Source: Blastochloris sp. (GTDB taxonomy: Bacteria > Verrucomicrobiota > Verrucomicrobiia > Methylacidiphilales > JAAUTS01). From it: a stretch of 42,127 nucleotides of DNA. Positions 10,055 to 17,449 of this stretch are shown here, piece by piece; positions within the stretch are counted from its first letter, which is position 1; each line of letters opens with the position of its first letter. The position numbers were made by a program, and so were the translations under genes. Location: the NCBI GenBank assembly GCA_012031345.1, contig JAAUTS010000007.1, forward strand, positions 1-42,127, given 5' to 3'. The notes under the pieces were generated by a model, which saw only the letters and a list, made by a program, of their open reading frames with translations, was not told where the DNA came from and ran no database searches.

Positions 10055-10488
10055 TTATTTTTTCAAGGCAGGGTCCCGGCCCTCATCCAGGTCAATAAAA
10101 TCAAACATGGTCAGGATGTCCGTGCGATGCTCCAACCCCGCCTCCTGCAGACGACGCAAGCGGATCGGAGTCACCTCATCATTCCAGCCCCGTTCCACAT
10201 GAATTCATTCCAAATCTCCATCTCTTCCGCACTGGGTTGGCGTCCCTCGCGGAAGCACCAGGCCAAAGCCTCCTCATCACTCAAACCAGACAACACCTGG
10301 GCCTTCAGAGCATCGTAATCCACCCGTAAAAAACTTACGCAACGCTCATCAAACCCCTTTCCCAAATTGACCTGATAATCTTCCGGCAACCCGCCTTCCG
10401 CCATCAGCCGCATCTTGTCAAGCATCCGCCCAAAATAAACCAGTTCCCCCACCTTGTCATGACAACTGCGTAATTTCTCAATTTTCAT
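10055..10488 (-). CDS. DUF5069 domain protein, one frameshift
   Basis: Conserved protein of unknown function found in Verrucomicrobiota, Planctomycetes and Deltaproteobacteria. The first frame starts at ATG 10488 (MKIEKLRSCHDKVGELVYFGRML) and ends early at 10171. Adding one base to the C4 run at 10188-10191 restores the family C-terminus: GWNDEVTPIRLRRLQEAGL, then HRTDILTMFDFIDLDEGR, with TAA at 10055-10057. The restored product has 144 residues, normal for the family. The ATG overlaps the stop of the FMN reductase gene (ATGA), so the two are translationally coupled. No catalytic motif can be named. Confidence 0.85.
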
Positions 10489-11042
10489 ACACTGGATCCC
10501 TTGCTTTGATTGTTCCGACAAAAAACCGCAAAACCCCGGGCCTGCTCCTGCAAACGACCCACCAGACTTTCATCCTTCAGATTTCGCTCCTCATCCAGGA
10601 GTTGATAAATCCCGGACAGAAAAACACGGTTCGGATAAAGAAAGGCGTTGCGATAGGCAAAAATCATCTGCGCCTGTTCCACCGGACGCAAGCCACCCCA
10701 CATGCCCGCCGCCACTCCCACAAAACAGACTGGCTTATTTTCAAAACTTTCGGGAAAAGGCAGCATATCGATGAAATACTTCAAAATCCCAGGAATTCCC
10801 CCGTTGTATTCCGGCATCACCACCACCAAACCCTCAGCCCCCACCACCGCATCTGCAAAACGCTGAAACGCCGCGGGCTTCTCCGCATACGATGCCGGAG
10901 AAAAAAGTTCCGCAGGCAACTCTGCCAAATCCAACAATGCCACGTCATGGCCCAACTTCTCATGAAGAGTCTGAATGATCCCGGCAATTTTCCGGGTCGC
11001 ACTGCCCGGCCGATTGGTTCCTGAAATAATTTGTATGGCCAT
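10485..11042 (-). CDS. NADPH-dependent FMN reductase-like flavoprotein
   Basis: A 185-residue flavodoxin-fold oxidoreductase. The FMN phosphate-binding loop is SGTNRPGSATRKIA (7-20) and the second signature is MPEYNGGIPGILKYFIDMLP (76-95), both typical of the NADPH-dependent FMN reductase/azoreductase family. Length is normal. The 3' end overlaps the DUF5069 start by four bases. It is divergent from aroK with a 137-bp gap that probably holds both promoters. The physiological substrate (flavin, quinone or chromate-type acceptor) cannot be deduced. Confidence 0.9.
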   Translation of the reverse strand: MAIQIISGTNRPGSATRKIAGIIQTLHEKLGHDVALLDLAELPAELFSPASYAEKPAAFQRFADAVVGAEGLVVVMPEYNGGIPGILKYFIDMLPFPESFENKPVCFVGVAAGMWGGLRPVEQAQMIFAYRNAFLYPNRVFLSGIYQLLDEERNLKDESLVGRLQEQARGFAVFCRNNQSKGSSV

Positions 11043-11132
11043 AACGCCACCAAACTGCCCCCACCCCGCTCTGTGTCAACCCCCCAAAGCTGCCTCTGCT
11101 CTCGAAACTTGAAAACCCAGCCCGCTTCTCCC

Positions 11133-11160
11133 TTGCCAGTCAGATTGGGCATGGGATAGT
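11133..11160 (+). promoter_or_regulatory. Candidate sigma-70-type promoter for aroK-queG
   Basis: TTGCCA (11133-11138) and GATAGT (11155-11160) are separated by 16 bp and end 19 bp before the aroK ATG. They match the -35 consensus at 5/6 and the -10 consensus at 4/6. Found by eye; the host consensus is not known. Confidence 0.35.
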
Positions 11161-11179
11161 TAATCCGATTCATCTATCC

Positions 11180-11718
11180 ATGACCACCTTGCCCAACCTG
11201 ACCCACTTGATTTTGATCGGCATGATGGGTTCCGGAAAGACCAGTGTCGGGCGACAGTTGGCCCACCAACATGGACTGGCTTTTGTCGATACCGACCAGG
11301 AGATCGAAATGGAATACGGCCAGGGCATTCCTGCCCTCTTTGCCCAACACGGGGAGCCTGTCTTTCGCAAAATGGAACAAGCCACCCTGAGCCGTCTGCT
11401 TCAACGCGAAGATCATGTCATTTTTCCACTGGAGGAGGCGCCGTCGTCACCCCTGAAAATCGCCAATTGCTCTGGTCCTCCGGATTTGTGGTTTATCTGA
11501 AAGCGGAACCCCGCACCCTGCTGGAACGCGTGGGTCAGGATCCGAACCGGCCACTCCTCCAGGGGGATCAACCTTTGGAAACCTTGACGCGCCTCTTGTC
11601 CGAGCGCGCCGCCTACTACGAACAGGCACATCTCACCCTTCAGGTGGATCGCATGAGCTGTCGCCTGGTGGCCAATCGTATCTGGTCTCATTTCTCCAAA
11701 CGTCATCACCTTGACTAA
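11180..11718 (+). CDS. aroK: Shikimate kinase, one frameshift
   Basis: Phosphorylates shikimate with ATP in aromatic amino-acid synthesis. Walker A GMMGSGKT is at residues 14-21, the shikimate-binding DTDQEIE at about 37-43 and FRKMEQ at about 61-66. The frame then breaks. Adding one T to the T5 run at 11421-11425 turns HVIFPLEEAP into HVIFSTGGGAVVTPENRQLL, the family's GGG motif. The rest (VVYLKAEPRTLLERV, NRPLLQGDQPL, LLSERAAYYEQ) follows to TGA at 11716-11718. Restored length is 179 residues, as expected. Break and repair are clear because all three motifs line up with E. coli AroK. queG starts 45 bp downstream. Confidence 0.92.
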
Positions 11719-11763
11719 CCATTTCAGTTTATCCGAACGACGCTGCCCTGTGTTTTCCCTTCC

Positions 11764-12771
11764 ATGAAATCACCCGTCACGGAAATCAAACAAGAAGCGA
11801 CCCGGCTGGGTTTCGATGTTTGTCGTGTGGCAAGCGTGGCCACTTCCCCTCATTACGCGGAATTTTTAGACTGGCTCAAATCCGGTGCCCACGGAGAGAT
11901 GCTGTGGTTGGCCAAAAATCCGGAACGCCGACGTGACCCACGTGAGTTGATGCCGGATTGCCGCAGCCTGATCCTCACCGGAACCAACTATTTTCAACAA
12001 GATCTCCCCCAACGCGGTCGTGTGGCCACCTATGCGCTGGGACGCGATTATCATGACCGGATCGGATCCGCCCTGAAACAACTCTCTCTCTGGATCGAAC
12101 AACAGTATGGCGGACACCAACGTCCCTTCGTGGACAGCTCCGCCGTGATGGAAAAACCCTGGGCCATGCGGGCCGGTCTGGGTTGGCAGGGAAAAAATAC
12201 CATGCTCATCCACCGACGCCTCGGCAACTGGCTCTCCCTGGGCGGACTCCTCACCAGCCTGGACCTCGAACCGGATCCACCCGAGACCGATCATTGCGGC
12301 TCCTGCTCCCGCTGCCTTCAGGCCTGCCCCACCCAGGCCATCACCGCACCCTATCAATTGGACGCGCGACGTTGTCTCGCCTACCTCAGCATCGAACACC
12401 CCGGCCCCATCCCCCTCGAATATCGCCGACCCATGGGGGATCGTCTTTTTGGTTGTGAAGACTGCCTCAGTGTCTGCCCTTGGAATCGTTGGGCTCAGGC
12501 CACTCGCGACGCCCACTTTCAAGCCCTGCCACGCCCCGACCTCCGGGAAATGTTAGCCTGGGACGATAGCCAATTCCGCCAACACTATCGCGGCACCCCG
12601 ATCTTTCGACTTAAACATTCCCGTTGGCTGCGCAACATCTGTGTGGTGTTGGGAAATGTCGGTGGACCGGATGACCTTCCCGCCTTGAACCAAGCAGGCG
12701 ACTCCTCCGATCCCTTGATCCGGGAACATGCTCTCTGGGCAATCTCTGAAATTCGGCAACGTCAGATGTGA
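11764..12771 (+). CDS. queG: Epoxyqueuosine reductase QueG
   Basis: Cobalamin- and iron-sulfur-dependent enzyme for the last step of tRNA queuosine synthesis. The 335-residue protein has the N-terminal DUF1730 region (ATYALGRDYHD at about 88-98; VDSSAVMEKPWAMRAGLGWQ), two [4Fe-4S] clusters (Cys 178, 181, 184, 188 in CGSCSRCLQACP; Cys 231, 234, 238 in CEDCLSVCP) and a C-terminal HEAT-like segment (NICVVLGNVGG). It is slightly shorter than E. coli QueG (379). It ends 48 bp before a convergent TPR gene. Start ATG 11764 gives the usual KQEATRLGFDVCRV N-terminus. Confidence 0.95.
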   Translation: MKSPVTEIKQEATRLGFDVCRVASVATSPHYAEFLDWLKSGAHGEMLWLAKNPERRRDPRELMPDCRSLILTGTNYFQQDLPQRGRVATYALGRDYHDRIGSALKQLSLWIEQQYGGHQRPFVDSSAVMEKPWAMRAGLGWQGKNTMLIHRRLGNWLSLGGLLTSLDLEPDPPETDHCGSCSRCLQACPTQAITAPYQLDARRCLAYLSIEHPGPIPLEYRRPMGDRLFGCEDCLSVCPWNRWAQATRDAHFQALPRPDLREMLAWDDSQFRQHYRGTPIFRLKHSRWLRNICVVLGNVGGPDDLPALNQAGDSSDPLIREHALWAISEIRQRQM

Positions 12772-12819
12772 AGAAAAATGCAAACCCGGCCCCATCCCCA
12801 CTCACAACCCGCGAGCCAC

Positions 12820-13650
12820 TTAATTTTTCTTGGGGGATTTCCCATCCAGATCAGGTAACAGAGCATCCAAACTCAAAGGCCCGGAGGCTCCGCCCGCATT
12901 GGTCGCCTGGGAGGGAGCGTTTTCCTGGGATAAACTTTTCAGTGCCGCCGCATCCACCACACCCACCTGACCCACCTCCTCCTGCGTCAGCCAACCCAGC
13001 TCTATGAAGGAATCGGCAAAGGCGGAGTTCATCCCACCGGGATAAATGTTGAAGGCGGAAGCAACATAACCACGGGCCTCCTCCGTATTGCCTGCCTTGA
13101 AGTTCACCGCTGAATTGACAAAATAATACAGGGGACTGACGGGTGAAGGACGCAGGCTGTTGATGGTTTTGTCCACTTCCGCCTTGTTGCCCAACATCAG
13201 ATCACAAAGAAAAACCTTATACTGCCCCAGGGCATTGGTGGAGGTGTCCGGCATGGCGAGAAAGGCCTGAAAATGTTTTTTACTTTCCGCATATTTTTTT
13301 TGCAGAAAAAAGGACTCGCCCAAATTAAACACCGGGATGGGATTCTTCGGGTCCTGCTGCACCAACTTCTGAAACGTGGCGGCGGCTTCCTCCAGTTTCT
13401 TCATGCGAACCAAAATGGCACCCCGCAGATTCAAAGTCTCAGAAAGACCGGACTGTAGCTTTTCCGCCTCCTCCAGTTTCTTCAACGCTTCATCCAGTTG
13501 ATTTTGGTTGAAGTGATTGATGGCTGCTCCATACGCCTCTTTGAATGCCTCACTGTATTCCGGCTCCTTGGCCGCATCCTGGGCGGAAAGCCCGTTCACG
13601 CAACCCAGCCAAGTCACCAACACCATCATTGCCACAGAAAGATGTCTCAT
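12820..13650 (-). CDS. Exported TPR-repeat protein (paralogue A)
   Basis: A 276-residue protein with a signal peptide (MRHLSVAMMVLVTWLGCVNGLSA would be the exported end; a lipoprotein Cys in WLGC is possible). TPR units cover about residues 38-140 (AINHFNQNQLDEALKKLEEA; AAATFQKLVQQDPKNPIPVF; LGESFFLQKKYAESKKHFQ). A second helical part follows, then a Ser/Gly/Asp-rich tail. It probably acts as a periplasmic or outer-membrane scaffold; the partner is unknown. It is divergent, across 64 bp, from a second TPR gene with the same layout: signal, TPR units, then a PLYYFVNSAVNFKAGNTEEA segment comparable to PAYYFARAAMAFSNGKTQEY in the partner. An ancient inverted duplication is likely. Confidence 0.75.
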   Translation of the reverse strand: MRHLSVAMMVLVTWLGCVNGLSAQDAAKEPEYSEAFKEAYGAAINHFNQNQLDEALKKLEEAEKLQSGLSETLNLRGAILVRMKKLEEAAATFQKLVQQDPKNPIPVFNLGESFFLQKKYAESKKHFQAFLAMPDTSTNALGQYKVFLCDLMLGNKAEVDKTINSLRPSPVSPLYYFVNSAVNFKAGNTEEARGYVASAFNIYPGGMNSAFADSFIELGWLTQEEVGQVGVVDAAALKSLSQENAPSQATNAGGASGPLSLDALLPDLDGKSPKKN

Positions 13651-13714
13651 GGGTTTTAGAATAACAGAGAAACAGATTTGGACAATACCTCATGTCCTGC
13701 TATCTCAGAGATGG
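13651..13714. promoter_or_regulatory. Divergent promoter region between the two TPR genes
   Basis: The 64 bp separate two outward-facing starts (ATG 13650 on minus, ATG 13715 on plus), so both promoters or one shared regulatory site must lie here or inside the genes. I see no convincing -35/-10 pair. Confidence 0.4.
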
Positions 13715-14401
13715 ATGAAGTCGCACCTCACCGCCCTTTCCCTCCCCTGCACGCTTCTGATCCTCAGCCTGCTCCTGCCTGTCCTTCTTCCCGCTCAGGA
13801 GCTGGACGGCTATCAGGAAGCCTTTGTCGCCCACAAGTCCGGACGGCAGGAACAGGCCCTGCAACTGGTGGACGCCCTCCTGCTCAAAGGTCCCAACCCC
13901 AAGGCACTGGAATTAAAAGGTCGGATCCTGCACTCCTTAAACAACTACAAAGAAGCCGAAAACTTTTATTTCTCCGCCTTGGAACAAGACCCGGCCATGA
14001 CCTCACCCCATTATCACCTCGGGGAAGCCGCTTTCAAACGCAAAGCCTGGTCCGAAGCCATCCAATATTATCGCGTTCACATCAACAAAGTGAAAGAGAG
14101 CCCCGATAGCCGCTTGAAAACAGTTTACAGCTACCTGGCGGCGGGAAATCTTCCGGAAGCAGGCCGCTGGATCACCACTCTCGATCCGGTCGATGACTTC
14201 AACCCCGCCTACTACTTTGCCCGGGCCGCCATGGCTTTCAGCAACGGCAAAACCCAGGAGTATAACGAAACCCTGCAACAAGCCCGCACCATCTATGGAA
14301 ATGAGGTCTTCAACAGCTACGAACCTGACCTGCTCTTTCTCCTCAAAAATTTACCCAAATCCGAGTCCCAAGCCCCGCCACCCGCACAAAAGAAGCCATA
14401 A
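13715..14401 (+). CDS. Exported TPR-repeat protein (paralogue B)
   Basis: A 228-residue protein starting at ATG 13715 (MKSHLTALSLPCTLLILSLLL, a clear signal peptide ending near LPAQ). The frame is open upstream to 13517, but that part is antisense to paralogue A and is not coding. TPR-like helices follow: AFVAHKSGRQEQALQLVDAL, ALELKGRILHSLNNYKEAEN and LGEAAFKRKAWSEAIQYYRV. The C-terminus is Pro/Gln/Lys-rich. The function is unknown; it is probably an envelope scaffold paired with paralogue A. tRNA-Cys starts 95 bp downstream. Confidence 0.72.
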   Translation: MKSHLTALSLPCTLLILSLLLPVLLPAQELDGYQEAFVAHKSGRQEQALQLVDALLLKGPNPKALELKGRILHSLNNYKEAENFYFSALEQDPAMTSPHYHLGEAAFKRKAWSEAIQYYRVHINKVKESPDSRLKTVYSYLAAGNLPEAGRWITTLDPVDDFNPAYYFARAAMAFSNGKTQEYNETLQQARTIYGNEVFNSYEPDLLFLLKNLPKSESQAPPPAQKKP

Positions 14402-14495
14402 TTGGGCGTTGCCAAATCCCCCTCCTATCCGCTAGGTTCTTCACTCGCCCTGAACAGAACGGTTCCTGAACCGGGCGAACCGTGGCACCAAGCAC

Positions 14496-14570
14496 GGCGG
14501 AGTAGCCAAGTGGTAAGGCAGGGCTCTGCAAAAGCCCCATTCACCGGTTCGATTCCGGTCTCCGCCTCCA
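14496..14570 (+). tRNA. tRNA-Cys (anticodon GCA), CCA encoded
   Basis: Full cloverleaf. The acceptor GGCGGAG (14496-14502) pairs with CTCCGCC (14560-14566). The D-stem is GCC/GGC. The anticodon stem GGGCT/AGCCC carries the loop CTGCAAA (anticodon GCA). The T-stem is ACCGG/CCGGT with loop TTCGATT. Discriminator T, as required for Cys, is followed by genomically encoded CCA (14568-14570). The last 29 bases are duplicated at 16223-16251. Confidence 0.96.
14542..14570 (+). repeat. Left attachment repeat (tRNA-Cys 3' end)
   Basis: This 29-bp copy, covering T-arm, acceptor 3' strand and CCA, is identical to 16223-16251. It begins CACCGGTTCG and ends CCGCCTCCA. Such tRNA 3'-end duplications are the usual trace of integrase-mediated insertion. 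Confidence 0.88.
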
Positions 14571-14574
14571 TTTT

Positions 14575-14605
14575 CTCCATTTACCTCTGAAAATGGAGCT
14601 TTTCG
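14575..14605 (+). terminator. Intrinsic terminator of tRNA-Cys
   Basis: CTCCATTT (14575-14582) and AAATGGAG (14591-14598) form a perfect 8-bp stem with an 8-nt loop, followed by CTTTT. It starts 5 bases after the CCA end. It lies inside the element boundary, so the element supplies it. Confidence 0.65.
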
Positions 14606-14879
14606 AGTTGTTCGACTCCTAAAAAATTGGCCTGAAACTCCTAAAATTTGACCTCACTATCCATCATGTTTGAGGATGTCAGATAAGGCGTATCGTCATG
14701 CTTGGAGATGCTTTTTTATCGACCAGCCCTTGGTTATTTGCTTCCCTACGATCATGCCACTGGAGAAATTCGGTGCTATCTTTCACTAAAATGGCCTTCA
14801 AAATAAAGTATTTGAGCCGTGTCTCTCACGATCATTCAGCATCCCGGCTTCAGGATGCTAAGGCTCTTCGTGTCCATAA
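14606..14879. other. Element left end, no supported gene
   Basis: About 270 bp between the terminator and the open frame of the nucleotidyltransferase. Short frames exist (for example one ending in ...AATAFGL at 14988), but none resembles a known protein or has a ribosome site. It may hold the lost 5' part of the next gene in a broken frame. Confidence 0.4.
14615..14654. repeat. Subterminal CTCCTAAAA repeats, left end of element
   Basis: Two tandem related units: ACTCCTAAAAAATTGGCCT starting at 14615 and ACTCCTAAAATTTGACCT starting at 14637. Related units occur at the right end (16129-16155). The layout suggests integrase arm-type binding sites, which is inference. Confidence 0.5.
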
Positions 14880-15743
14880 GGCATCTGCCCGTCAAATTCA
14901 AAAGAAGAACGCCCTTTTTTCAAAGACATCTTCTTTCCGGGCAACCAATCTTTCCCAAGCACTTGCGGCCACCGCATTCGGCCTTTAAAAAAGGGAAGAA
15001 CACTCGATCACTACCTTTCCCTCCTTGACCAAAAGGACAGCCAAGGGCGGCCCTTGATTGTGGTTGGCGGCCAGGCGGTTAATTTTTGGGCCAATAAATA
15101 CCACCGCACAGAAAAAGAACTCCTTCAGTTCCGGCCATACACCAGTGAAGATGTGGATTTTTACGGCCTCAAGAAAGAGGCCATAAGTGTTGCTCAGGCC
15201 TTGGGCGTGGAAATCCAAGTTCCCCGAAAGAGCGCGGCAAGCCCTGTCTCCGCCTCTTTTGAGGTAACCGGACCTGGAGGAACAAAAATGCCTGTGCATT
15301 TTCTTCACAACCTCTGCGGCCTGAAAAATGAGTTGGTCGCAGATTCAGCCATTGAAGGCGTTTGGAAGAACAAGCGCATCCGGGTAACCAATCCCATCGT
15401 TGCCCTCAAAGGCAAAATAGCCTGCCTGCATCAACTTTCACAGAAAGACCGTCAGGACGAAAAGCATGTCAGGATGCTCATCCCCTGCGTCAGAGGCTTT
15501 CTCAAAGAGTTGTGCGGGATTGTGGATAGTGGACGGTCACAAGAAGCACGAAGGCTTTTACAAACCATCGAAAAACTTACGGACATGCTTGCCGCACCGG
15601 ATGGAAAGGCTGTTGCCAAAAAATACCGCATTGATTTTTCAGGTGTTCTTCCGGTGGAGGAATTGAAAAAGATCAAGAATTCCAAGCTGGAAAAATTTCT
15701 CAGCACCCGATATCCGCAGATTCTCAAACAAATATCATTCTGA
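14880..15743 (+). CDS. Nucleotidyltransferase-like protein (AbiEii/NTase superfamily), start uncertain
   Basis: The frame is open from 14880 and shows recognisable protein from about 15003: LDHYLSLLDQKDSQGRPLIV, VGGQAVNFWANKY, then FRPYTSEDVDFYGLKKEAI. A GG motif followed by a DxD-type strand (EDVDFYG) is the pattern of the nucleotidyltransferase superfamily that includes AbiEii-type toxins and other mobile-element NTases. The helical C-terminal half is normal, ending SFKQISF-like at 15743. No ATG or GTG precedes LDHYLS in this frame. TTG 15054 would cut into the conserved strand. So either the 5' end is frameshifted or a non-standard start is used. No paired antitoxin is recognised next to it. 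Called hypothetical NTase; toxin function is not shown. Confidence 0.65.
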   Translation, partial: GICPSNSKEERPFFKDIFFPGNQSFPSTCGHRIRPLKKGRTLDHYLSLLDQKDSQGRPLIVVGGQAVNFWANKYHRTEKELLQFRPYTSEDVDFYGLKKEAISVAQALGVEIQVPRKSAASPVSASFEVTGPGGTKMPVHFLHNLCGLKNELVADSAIEGVWKNKRIRVTNPIVALKGKIACLHQLSQKDRQDEKHVRMLIPCVRGFLKELCGIVDSGRSQEARRLLQTIEKLTDMLAAPDGKAVAKKYRIDFSGVLPVEELKKIKNSKLEKFLSTRYPQILKQISF

Positions 15744-15750
15744 ATTCAGC

Positions 15751-16122
15751 ATGTCTCTTCAGCATCTTACATTCGATAAAATCGAGGAAGCATCACTACA
15801 GGGGCTCGTACAAGATGGCGCGTCTGAATCTAGAGTATTGGAATTCAAGGCTGATCTCCAATTGGTTACTGATGAACAAAAGCGGGAATCTTTAAGCGAC
15901 ATCACTGCCTTAGCCAATACTGACGGCGGTGATCTTGTTTTGGGAATGAGGGGAAAAAAAGGCGCGGCCTCAGAGCTAGTTGGCTTACGTGGATTTATTG
16001 CGGATGATCAGATCGGTAGGATTGAAAATCTGCTCCGTGATAGCGTTCAACCTCGCGCCTCTGGACTACAAATCAAAGTTGTCCTGTTGGAGAACGGGAA
16101 TCTTCTTGGCTTGAAGCTATAA
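15751..16122 (+). pseudogene. Truncated AlbA_2 (Schlafen-like ATPase) domain protein
   Basis: A 123-residue product starting 7 bp after the NTase stop. ESRVLEFKADLQ and SLSDITALANTDGGDLVLGM are the AlbA_2 signature (SLFN-type AAA_4 domain), here with DGG where NTxGG is usual. Family members normally run 200-500 residues with a C-terminal winged-helix or ATP-binding part. This one ends right after ENGNLLGLKL. It is probably a 3' deletion on the way to the right attachment repeat. A short free-standing form cannot be excluded. Confidence 0.7.
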
Positions 16123-16128
16123 CACAAG

Positions 16129-16155
16129 CTCCTAAAATAACTCCTAAGGTCAATT
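16129..16155. repeat. Subterminal CTCCTAA repeats, right end of element
   Basis: CTCCTAAAATAA followed directly by CTCCTAAGGTCAATT. The first repeats the left-end units in direct orientation. AGGTCAATT is close to the inverse of AATTTGACCT at the left end. Both lie between the truncated AlbA_2 gene and the right attachment repeat. Confidence 0.5.
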
Positions 16156-16222
16156 ATGTTTTTTGGTGTTTCTCTATACTTATTATGAATGACTTACATC
16201 AATTAAAGGGCCGGAAACCACC

Positions 16223-16251
16223 CACCGGTTCGATTCCGGTCTCCGCCTCCA
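16223..16251 (+). repeat. Right attachment repeat (duplicated tRNA-Cys 3' end)
   Basis: Exact 29-bp copy of the tRNA-Cys 3' end without the 5' half, so it cannot encode a tRNA. It marks the distal end of the integrated element. The small-gene operon starting at 16297 lies just outside. Confidence 0.88.
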
Positions 16252-16296
16252 CGCCATCGCCAACGTTAATTAACGTCCTATTTTAGCACGCCGACC

Positions 16297-16545
16297 ATGC
16301 CCACTCTCGACCATTTAAAACAAACCTTGGAGCTCTACTTTCAAGCCGTGGACTCCCAGAAAAGTGCCCAGCCTCTGGACTTGACCCAGCCTGTCCTGGC
16401 TCTGGAAAAACTCTCCCAAGAACCTCATCCTTCCTGGCACCCTCAACTGCGCCACTACATGGAATCACGCAGCTATCGCAAGGCCTGGACCTGGTTGCAG
16501 GGATCTCTACCGGAAAAAGGATCCTGCTCCAAACCGGCACCTTGA
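16297..16545 (+). CDS. Small hypothetical protein (82 aa)
   Basis: Starts ATG 16297, just outside the right attachment repeat. The product is helical (LDHLKQTLELYFQAV; PVLALEKLSQEPHP; HYMESRSYRKAWTWLQG) with a short disordered tail. The CPXCG gene starts 16 bp downstream on the same strand, and such pairs are common, which supports a real gene. No domain is recognised. Confidence 0.6.
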   Translation: MPTLDHLKQTLELYFQAVDSQKSAQPLDLTQPVLALEKLSQEPHPSWHPQLRHYMESRSYRKAWTWLQGSLPEKGSCSKPAP

Positions 16546-16561
16546 ATCCACTCCCCCTACT

Positions 16562-16741
16562 ATGCTCGTTTCCGCCACCATCTCCTGCCCTCATTGCGGG
16601 GAAAGCTGGGAAATCGCCATCGACACTTCCCAAGGCAGTTACCAGACCGTCGATGACTGTGCAGTGTGTTGTCGTCCCATGACAGTCCGGGTCGAATGCG
16701 AACCCGGTGAAGTCCTCTTCATCGACACCGAAGCCGCCTGA
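16562..16741 (+). CDS. CPXCG-motif zinc-ribbon protein (59 aa)
   Basis: A 59-residue cysteine-rich protein, MLVSATISCPHCGESWEIAI at the start. It has CPHCG (residues 9-13) and a second Cys set in DDCAVCCRPM (about 32-41), forming one zinc ribbon. The C-terminal EPGEVLFIDTE is like other members of the CPXCG family. The role is unknown; it could bind nucleic acid or protein. Its 3' 100 bases overlap the end of the response-regulator frame on the other strand. Confidence 0.82.
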   Translation: MLVSATISCPHCGESWEIAIDTSQGSYQTVDDCAVCCRPMTVRVECEPGEVLFIDTEAA

Positions 16742-17397
16742 CTCTCCCCGCTTAACCCTTCAGCCTTGATGCCGTCTGCGGTGGCGGTGGCGGACCTTGT
16801 TTCTTTCCCAAAATTTTTCGCCACATACCCCGTCGCTTTCAAATCCGACTCCACCTCGGGACCCAAAATCGTGTCATAACAATCCGGGCAAACCCCATGC
16901 GAAAAATCCGTCCCCGTCACCTCATGAAAATACGTCTCCACCTGCTGCCAGTATTCCTGATCGTCCCGGATTTTTTTGCAATACATGCAGATGGGCAAAA
17001 GGGATTTCAACTCCTGAATGTGACGTTTGTATCGGATGATGCGCTCCGCCACCCGAAGACGTATGGCCAACTCATGCAAGTCCACCGGTTTGGGTAGAAA
17101 ATCATCCACCCCCTCATCCATGGCCATGACATAGTCCTCCTCCCCACTGCGCGCCGTCTCCAGAATGAAATAGACATAGCCCTCATCCTGAACCGAGCGG
17201 ATGCGCTTGCAGAGTTCCACCCCATCCAGCCGGGGCATCAGCCAATCACTGACCACCACGGAAAATTTTTCTTCCTGATGCAAGCGCCACGCCTCTTCCC
17301 CATCCTCGGTAACCACCACATCATGACCCAGCTCCTGCAATTTTCCTAAAAGCAGTTGCTGCGAAGCCATGTCGTCCTCGGCCAGAAGAATTCTCAT
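16639..17397 (-). CDS. Response regulator with C-terminal zinc-knuckle output module
   Basis: Receiver domain at residues 1-120: acidic pocket EDD (7-9), phospho-acceptor Asp51 in VVVSDWLMPRLDG, Thr/Ser replaced by ETARSGEEDYV, and Lys about 102 in FLPKPVD. It is followed by a coiled segment and the module LLPICMYCKKIRDDQEYWQQ ... FSHGVCPDCYD, a four-Cys motif common after PAS and receiver domains in this phylum. The last 35-40 residues are low-complexity and antisense to the CPXCG gene. In another frame the protein would end KQGPPPPPQTASRLKG at about 16753, before that gene, so a frameshift near 16800 is possible. No DNA-binding domain; the output partner is unknown. Confidence 0.85.
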   Translation of the reverse strand: MRILLAEDDMASQQLLLGKLQELGHDVVVTEDGEEAWRLHQEEKFSVVVSDWLMPRLDGVELCKRIRSVQDEGYVYFILETARSGEEDYVMAMDEGVDDFLPKPVDLHELAIRLRVAERIIRYKRHIQELKSLLPICMYCKKIRDDQEYWQQVETYFHEVTGTDFSHGVCPDCYDTILGPEVESDLKATGYVAKNFGKETRSATATADGIKAEGLSGESQAASVSMKRTSPGSHSTRTVMGRQHTAQSSTVW

Positions 17398-17449
17398 AAA
17401 CCCATCAACCTAGGCTCCCCATGTGTCAGAATGATGACAATCCCATCAC

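Larger units (their letters stand above)
14571..16251. mobile_element. 1.68-kb degenerate integrated element at tRNA-Cys
   Basis: The segment between the two 29-bp repeats is AT-richer than its surroundings. It carries a nucleotidyltransferase-like gene with no clear start, a truncated AlbA_2-domain gene and non-coding ends, and it lacks any integrase. CTCCTAA-type repeats sit near both ends. Best read as the deleted remnant of a genomic island, or as a satellite mobilised in trans. Confidence 0.75.

Noticed and set aside
13517-13714. Upstream extension of the plus-strand TPR gene
   Set aside because: It overlaps the other TPR gene in antisense and places the signal peptide inside the protein. 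ATG 13715 gives a proper N-terminal signal.
16223-16251. A second tRNA-Cys gene
   Set aside because: Only the T-arm and acceptor 3' strand are present. There is no D-arm or anticodon arm, so it is an attachment-site duplication.
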